The notes beneath the pieces were generated by a model. That model was not told the origin of the DNA. It saw nothing but the letters and a program-made list of their open reading frames with translations, and made no database searches. The position numbers and the translations under genes were made by a program. DNA of 64,000 nt from Psychroserpens sp. Hel_I_66 (GTDB lineage: Bacteria > Bacteroidota > Bacteroidia > Flavobacteriales > Flavobacteriaceae): the NCBI RefSeq assembly GCF_000799465.1, contig NZ_JUGU01000001.1:2170001-2234000 (forward strand), given 5' to 3'. Below are positions 60,718 through 64,000 of the stretch, in pieces. How positions within the stretch are numbered: position 1 is the first letter of the stretch; each line of letters starts with the position of its first letter.

Positions 60718-60791
60718 GGGTCATACTGGATTCGAACCAGTGACTTCCACGTTGTCGACGTGACACTCTGAACCAACTGAGTTAATGACCC
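60718..60791 (-). tRNA. tRNA-Val (GAC), with C at position 33
   Basis: A 74-nt cloverleaf without encoded CCA: acceptor GGGTCAT/ATGACCC, D arm ACTC/GAGT, anticodon stem TCACG/CGTGG (one T-G pair), anticodon loop TCGACAA, T arm ACTGG-TTCGAAT-CCAGT. The anticodon by position is GAC (valine). Position 33, almost always U in elongator tRNAs, is C here. The arms are otherwise perfect, so it is probably a real gene; see the finding. Confidence 0.88.
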
Positions 60792-60812
60792 TTAATTACA
60801 TCTATAAAACAA

Positions 60813-60838
60813 AAAAGTCCACAATTATGTGGACTTTT
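60813..60838 (-). terminator. Terminator-like hairpin between the two tRNAs
   Basis: The stem AAAAGTCCACA with TGTGGACTTTT and an ATTA loop lie 3 bp behind the 3' end of tRNA-Val(TAC) on the minus strand and are followed by T residues. It may end that transcript or separate the two genes during processing. Confidence 0.75.
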
Positions 60839-60840
60839 GT

Positions 60841-60914
60841 GGGCAATGAGGGATTCGAACCCCCGACCCCCTCGGTGTAAACGAGGTGCTCTGAACCAAC
60901 TGAGCTAATTGCCC
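60841..60914 (-). tRNA. tRNA-Val (TAC)
   Basis: A 74-nt cloverleaf: acceptor GGGCAAT/ATTGCCC, D arm GCTC/GAGC, anticodon stem CCTCG/CGAGG with loop TTTACAC (anticodon TAC, normal T33), T arm GGGGG-TTCGAAT-CCCTC with one mismatch. No encoded CCA. Confidence 0.97.
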
Positions 60915-61074
60915 TAAATATTGGATTGCAAATATAGTCTAGATTTTTAATTACCAAAAGCTTTTTTACAAAAATTATAAATTATTTTAATTAATCATAA
61001 AACTGCCAAAAAAGCATAACATTTATTAACCTTAATATTTATTTTAATATTTTTAAGCAATATAAATCTACACT

Positions 61075-62712
61075 TTGAAATACATCTCATTTATAGATCA
61101 ATTAGGCATTGATATTCAAGAGCTATCAAAGATTGATGCAACTGGTATTATCAAGCTTCAAAAGCAATTAAAAGCTAAAGCCATGTTAGGTGATGCCAAT
61201 AATCTTGGGGAAGTATCTAACCTTATTGAGAAACTTAAAGATGAATCTATAATACAGCATCATATTTTCGTAGAAAAACATCGTTGGCTTAAACAGCTTA
61301 TTTCAGGAGAACATGAAAATATTAAGCAAAGTGAAGTTAAGGTTGATGATACCTCAATAAACAATCTTGAAGATCTTAAGTATTTTCTTGCGCCTTTTTT
61401 AAAAGAGAATCTAAAAGTTTTTTTATCTGAAACTTTAACTAAAGGCAAATATGTCTTACTGCTTAAAGTATTGACTCACAATTATCTTTTTTCCGAAGAA
61501 AACAACCAACTTATAATCAACTTCTTTAAAGCGAGATTGAATTACGCAACCGTATATTTAAGGGAAGGTCGATTAAAACAGAAAGAATTCCCTGTTGGTT
61601 TTATAACAAATAAAGTATTTATCAATTGCCTTAACGAATATCCAGATTGTTTTAATGAAGATATGCAGGAGCTCAACTCTGAGGTCATTGATATCTACAA
61701 CACAAACCGTCGCAATACGAGAAATGAAGAGTTTAGATTTAGTTCTAAAGCAATGGTTGCTTTTTCTATTTTAGATACTTCTAACGTGTTTTTAAAGGAA
61801 ACATTAGTCTCTAATGCAGAAATTGCCAAAGAGTATGCCTACAATTCTAGATCAACCAAAAAAACCGGTTCTGGTTTTGGTGGCTGGAGTATTTTTGTTG
61901 TTGTTATGATCGTTATTAGAATTATTTTTTGGGTGGGGAAGAGTAATAGTAGTTCAGATTATGATTATATCCGAGCTGGAGATAATAGCTTTGGACAGTC
62001 TGATGAATTCCGGAAGTTAATTGATAGCATTCAACGCTCAAAATCAAATAATGGAACATTTAACATTGATGAAGATCTTACTGAAGACGCTTTTAATGAA
62101 AGATCTTACAACGCATCACCATCAACAGACAAATACAAACTTGAAAACCATGTTAGGTTTATTTATACTTTAAAGCGTAATGTAGAACGTAAAACCAAAA
62201 CTAGTGATAGTCCAATTGCTTTAGAGCCATTCACAAACCCCTATCAAACTACATTTAATGATCTACCCTATCTTGAAGAAGAAAATGATAATACTTATTT
62301 AAAAATAAACAACAAGAGCAAAAAGGACATGATTGTGTTTAGATTTACTTCAGGAATTGATCAATCTATTTACATTCCAAAAGATGAGAGTATTGATATA
62401 AAAGTTGTAAATAATGATTCGCTGACTTTTTATACAGGCACCGATTTTATCTCCACCCGTTTTTCCCATTTTAAAAACGACACCGATTTATCAAACATGT
62501 ATAAAATCACAAATTTTGATACTTCCGTAGAAAAGCAAATATCCATTTATCCTTTTGAAAATATAATCTCTAAAGTCAAGAGCAGTTCTTCAAACAAAAT
62601 GTTGGTAGATACCGTAAGAGCTGAAGTCATAAAAACAGATAAAATCAAATTACAACAGCTAAGCATTGATAAAATATACACAGCCTGGTACAATAAAAAG
62701 TTTACGCATTAA
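61075..62712 (+). CDS. Hypothetical protein with one central membrane helix, 545 aa
   Basis: I recognise no family. The start is TTG at 61075: an in-frame stop lies 10 bp upstream and the first ATG is 33 codons in. Residues 1-260 are helical and soluble (SKIDATGIIKLQKQLKAKAM, DDTSINNLEDLKYFLAPFLK). A Gly-flanked membrane helix is at about 266-284 (GGWSIFVVVMIVIRIIFWVG). The second half (about 290-545) is Ser/Asp-rich and then beta-rich (NKSKKDMIVFRFTSGIDQSI), so a cytoplasmic half and a periplasmic half are likely. It converges with the Hsp70-like gene, with a 4-bp overlap of stops. The 12-mer at 61491-61502 encodes F-S-E-E-N. Confidence 0.75.
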   Translation: MKYISFIDQLGIDIQELSKIDATGIIKLQKQLKAKAMLGDANNLGEVSNLIEKLKDESIIQHHIFVEKHRWLKQLISGEHENIKQSEVKVDDTSINNLEDLKYFLAPFLKENLKVFLSETLTKGKYVLLLKVLTHNYLFSEENNQLIINFFKARLNYATVYLREGRLKQKEFPVGFITNKVFINCLNEYPDCFNEDMQELNSEVIDIYNTNRRNTRNEEFRFSSKAMVAFSILDTSNVFLKETLVSNAEIAKEYAYNSRSTKKTGSGFGGWSIFVVVMIVIRIIFWVGKSNSSSDYDYIRAGDNSFGQSDEFRKLIDSIQRSKSNNGTFNIDEDLTEDAFNERSYNASPSTDKYKLENHVRFIYTLKRNVERKTKTSDSPIALEPFTNPYQTTFNDLPYLEEENDNTYLKINNKSKKDMIVFRFTSGIDQSIYIPKDESIDIKVVNNDSLTFYTGTDFISTRFSHFKNDTDLSNMYKITNFDTSVEKQISIYPFENIISKVKSSSSNKMLVDTVRAEVIKTDKIKLQQLSIDKIYTAWYNKKFTH

Positions 62713-64000
62713 CCTAAACCAGTTCTACTATCATCCTTGAATTTTTTCTGCTTTTCCTTTTCATAATCTGGCAAAAGGGCAGACAATCCATACACGATAT
62801 GTCTCAAAGATTTATAATCTTGTTTGTCTAACGCCTCGTCGCCTTGCTTTATTAACTTATCTGCCTTTCTTTGGTTAGAAAAATCTGTAACGAACTTCAT
62901 ATGTAAAAAATAAGTGATAAAATTCTCGTCACTAGATTGAATTATGGAATCATACAACTCATCAAGTTCCTTGATTTTTGAACGGATTAAATATTTATTT
63001 CCAGAATTTATAACCTCTCTCTCATTTTTAATTATTCGGGCATATTTTTCTTGAAAACGTTCATTTTCTTCCTTATTTAAATGAAATTCCAAACTAGACT
63101 TGCTTTCATTATATTCCTCAATTTCATGAGCAATCAACTTATTACGAGTTAAATCATCAAAAGTTTGAATGAGCTTTCGTTTTTTATCATCTAACTGAAA
63201 TTTAGAATCAGATACATCATCATCATTAATCAATGATGCAGCAATTTGGGTTTCAATCAGCCCTACTCTAATATTTTCCAATTGTTGGGAGTATTCAAAG
63301 TTTTCTTCGGAAATATTAGCTCTTATCAACGCTTCAACATCTCCAAGAACCGTATTAAGTTCCATATTGATCTTGTTGATGCTTATAGCCCTTTCAGACT
63401 CGCTAAACACATTTTTAAACTCTTGGTCACACGATTGCAAAAACACATTGGTCTTTAAATCTCGCGATTCGGTCACCTCTATTTCAATCTCGATATCTGT
63501 TCCCTTAATAAGATCTTCCTCAAGATCTTTTCCGAAGATTTCAATAAAACCAATGCTCAAACCAGAACTTGGCAATCCTTTAGATTTACCTTCAATAATA
63601 TTGATGATCAAATTGGATTTAGATTGTTTTAAAATCGTTTTTGAAGCTGTTTTGTAAATTTTCTTTTTCAACGGAAGGATACTCCCTTTCGCAAAAACCA
63701 GCTCGAGTCTCGTAGCAGAAGCATCCAAATCGTCAACTTCCATACAAATGTCATTGGGCAAAGGTTGGCCTTGAACATTATAACTCCCTTGGTTTATGGC
63801 AACGGTGTCAATTACTTTTAAAACATCAAAATCTGTATTTAATAACTGTATTTTAAAAGCATTCAAACGACCTTCCAATAATGGCACAAACTCAGAAAAA
63901 CTCCCGTCATCTAAAGTTTTAACTCCAGAGTCATAACCGCCATCCTTTCGCATGATCCTAAAATTACTCACCAAATCTCCGTTTATTTTTCCCGTGATTA
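62709..64000 (-). CDS. Hsp70-like protein, C-terminal part (runs off the right edge)
   Basis: The reading frame is still open at base 64000, so the N-terminus is outside the window. The visible 429 residues start with a beta-sandwich-like region (MRKDGGYDSGVKTLDDGSFS). Next, about 100-190 residues in, comes a segment that matches the Hsp70 peptide-binding domain: KGSILPLKKKIYKTASKTIL, NLIINIIEGKSKGLP and DIEIEIEVTESRDLKTNVFL. A long charged helical tail follows, resembling an Hsp70 lid but longer. The nucleotide-binding domain would lie upstream. It is not canonical DnaK: the linker and the EEVD/KKK-type tail are missing and an extra sandwich domain precedes the peptide-binding part. Confidence 0.7.
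   Translation of the reverse strand, partial: ITGKINGDLVSNFRIMRKDGGYDSGVKTLDDGSFSEFVPLLEGRLNAFKIQLLNTDFDVLKVIDTVAINQGSYNVQGQPLPNDICMEVDDLDASATRLELVFAKGSILPLKKKIYKTASKTILKQSKSNLIINIIEGKSKGLPSSGLSIGFIEIFGKDLEEDLIKGTDIEIEIEVTESRDLKTNVFLQSCDQEFKNVFSESERAISINKINMELNTVLGDVEALIRANISEENFEYSQQLENIRVGLIETQIAASLINDDDVSDSKFQLDDKKRKLIQTFDDLTRNKLIAHEIEEYNESKSSLEFHLNKEENERFQEKYARIIKNEREVINSGNKYLIRSKIKELDELYDSIIQSSDENFITYFLHMKFVTDFSNQRKADKLIKQGDEALDKQDYKSLRHIVYGLSALLPDYEKEKQKKFKDDSRTGLG

Overview
This is an AT-rich chromosomal segment from a member of the Bacteroidota, most likely a (probably marine) Flavobacteriaceae. The evidence is the type IX secretion/gliding locus porV-porU-gldJ, two secreted proteins with T9SS sorting tails, bshC (bacillithiol), an rpmB-rpmG-DUF4295 cluster, several lipoproteins, TAnnTTTG-type promoters and an absence of clear Shine-Dalgarno sites. 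I see no insertion sequences, prophage, CRISPR array or rRNA. The window is dense ordinary chromosome with short intergenic gaps, not a mobile island.

Layout. 1-2160: small genes of weak or unknown function, DUF3820, a DUF922 putative metalloprotease and OsmC. 2157-7480: a LysM/periplasmic-binding protein, guaA and bshC. 7600-13818: M14 and M23 peptidases, a T9SS cargo protein and a DUF6090 protein. 14000-23517: rimO, a serine hydrolase, an amidase, ftsY, the rpmB/rpmG/DUF4295 cluster, cinA, an Hpt protein, an FAH-family enzyme and a DnaQ-like exonuclease. 23588-32021: a thioredoxin-like protein, a 2-oxoacid dehydrogenase E2, a glycosyltransferase, recR, a large BNR-repeat T9SS cargo, a sodium:solute symporter and a CoA-binding protein. 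32022-32646: a gene-free stretch with three related hairpins. 32647-40636: a PrcB-like lipoprotein, fabH, htpG, a Crp/Fnr regulator, a MOSC protein, an L7/L12-like anchored protein and a DEAD-box helicase. 40707-43592: an ECF sigma/anti-sigma operon with two secreted proteins. 43710-48646: a CarboxypepD_reg-like protein, DoxX, cbpA-cbpM, an SDR and an M28 peptidase. 48764-52174: pdhA-pdhC and cdd. 52249-60657: porV, porU, gldJ and murF. 60718-60914: two valine tRNAs. 61075-64000: a membrane protein convergent with an Hsp70-like protein that runs off the right edge.

How the genes fit together. PorU and PorV form the outer-membrane C-terminal signal peptidase complex that processes and anchors T9SS cargo such as the proteins at 10107-11186 and 27567-30086. 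GldJ is a gliding-motility lipoprotein needed by the same machinery. PdhA/PdhC feed pyruvate into the TCA cycle. CbpA/CbpM, HtpG and the Hsp70-like protein are chaperone functions. The sigma/anti-sigma pair probably controls its own operon of envelope proteins.

The most striking non-gene signal is the 12-mer TTTTCTTCGGAA (reverse complement TTCCGAAGAAAA). It occurs exactly 25 times, in both orientations, inside genes and between them. Chance predicts far less than one copy. It behaves like a DNA-uptake-type or otherwise highly iterated signal, and I know of no description of this sequence. A second, smaller family of imperfect palindromes (GAGATTCCYGCNTKCGCRRGAAT) sits immediately behind the stop codons of three genes.
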